Of a DNA stretch of 39,499 nucleotides, positions 39,376 to 39,499 are shown piece by piece. A program made the position numbers and the translations under genes. The notes beneath the pieces were generated by a model that saw only the letters and a list, made by a program, of their open reading frames with translations, made no database searches and was not told where the DNA came from. Position 1 is the first letter of the stretch; the number at the start of each line of letters is the position of its first letter. Source of the stretch: Bacillota bacterium (GTDB lineage Bacteria > Bacillota > Clostridia > Lachnospirales > Lachnospiraceae); the NCBI GenBank assembly GCA_023399455.1, contig JAEWPN010000053.1:1-39499 (forward strand). Reading direction: 5' to 3'.

Positions 39376-39499
39376 GTGCGCCCGGCGGGCGCACGTTTCA
39401 ACGGGTGTAAGTCCCGAGTCCGCCCGGTAGTGGGAAGGACATAGCCAATGGCAAGGGTGTCGTGGGTGACTACGAATCTGAAGGAAGCCGGATGGCAAA
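39376..39499 (+). mobile_element. Group II intron, 5' end (continues past the window)
   Basis: The intron begins with GTGCG at 39376, matching the conserved group II 5' end, and continues with GTGCGCCC-GGC-GGGCGCAC as a first hairpin. The typical domain I blocks follow: GGGTGTAAGTCCC near 39406, CGCCCGGTAGTGGGAAGG, ACATAGCCAATGGCAAGG and GAATCTGAAGGAAGCCGGA. The reverse transcriptase/maturase and domains V-VI would lie beyond the window. It is inserted just after the terminator T-run. Confidence 0.88.

Overview
The window looks like a chromosomal segment of a Gram-positive anaerobe of the Clostridia, most likely Lachnospiraceae. Pointers are strong AGGAGG-type ribosome binding sites, Firmicutes lipoprotein signals, a YesM/YesN-type two-component system beside a sugar ABC transporter without its own ATPase, EFR1, VanZ and DUF3783 proteins, and a sodium-type F-ATPase rotor subunit. 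No species is claimed. All major genes appear intact. Base composition shifts along the window: the iron-uptake block looks GC-richer than average and the ATP synthase operon clearly AT-richer.

Region 1 (1-8270) is an iron-siderophore uptake cluster. It holds an exporter-fold ABC half-transporter (probably the second of a pair begun upstream), a lipoprotein siderophore-binding protein, two FecCD permeases, a FepC-type ATPase and a second exporter-fold ABC half-transporter. The last five genes form one tightly coupled operon. A 287-bp foldback element (MITE-like) sits between the first gene and the operon. A good promoter follows it, with a GTTAG-N6-CTAAC palindrome that resembles a DtxR/IdeR-type operator.

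Region 2 (8450-23490) is a glycan-use locus. A YesM-like sensor kinase and a YesN-like AraC response regulator precede a probable operon: sugar-binding lipoprotein, two permeases, GH51 arabinofuranosidase, GH2 glycosidase, GatD-like zinc dehydrogenase, split transketolase (two subunits), tartronate-semialdehyde-reductase-like enzyme and glycerate kinase. Both glycosidases lack signal peptides, so imported oligosaccharides would be cut in the cytoplasm. No classical arabinose isomerase, kinase or epimerase is present. The last five genes, read in order, would form a complete and redox-balanced route from a pentonic acid to phosphoglycerate through a transketolase step. This is the most interesting hypothesis in the window.

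Region 3 (23490-30290) is mixed: an EFR1 flavodoxin/ferredoxin protein divergent from a TetR regulator, tRNA-Pro(CGG), an unknown protein with an SGNH/DltD-like but degenerate C-terminus, an AlkD-like DNA glycosylase, a glycogen debranching enzyme (GH133) and a convergent VanZ-family protein.

Region 4 (30290-37780) has a 600-bp leader that contains an orphan promoter-terminator unit, then the complete F1Fo ATP synthase operon atpI-B-E-F-H-A-G-D-C. The c subunit carries glutamates at both E28 and E61 plus T62 and Y66, which matches the two-carboxylate sodium-binding motif.

Region 5 (37800-39499) holds an AlkZ-related winged-helix protein, a DUF3783 protein, a small hypothetical protein with a strong terminator and, five bases after the terminator T-run, the 5' end of a group II intron that continues beyond the window.
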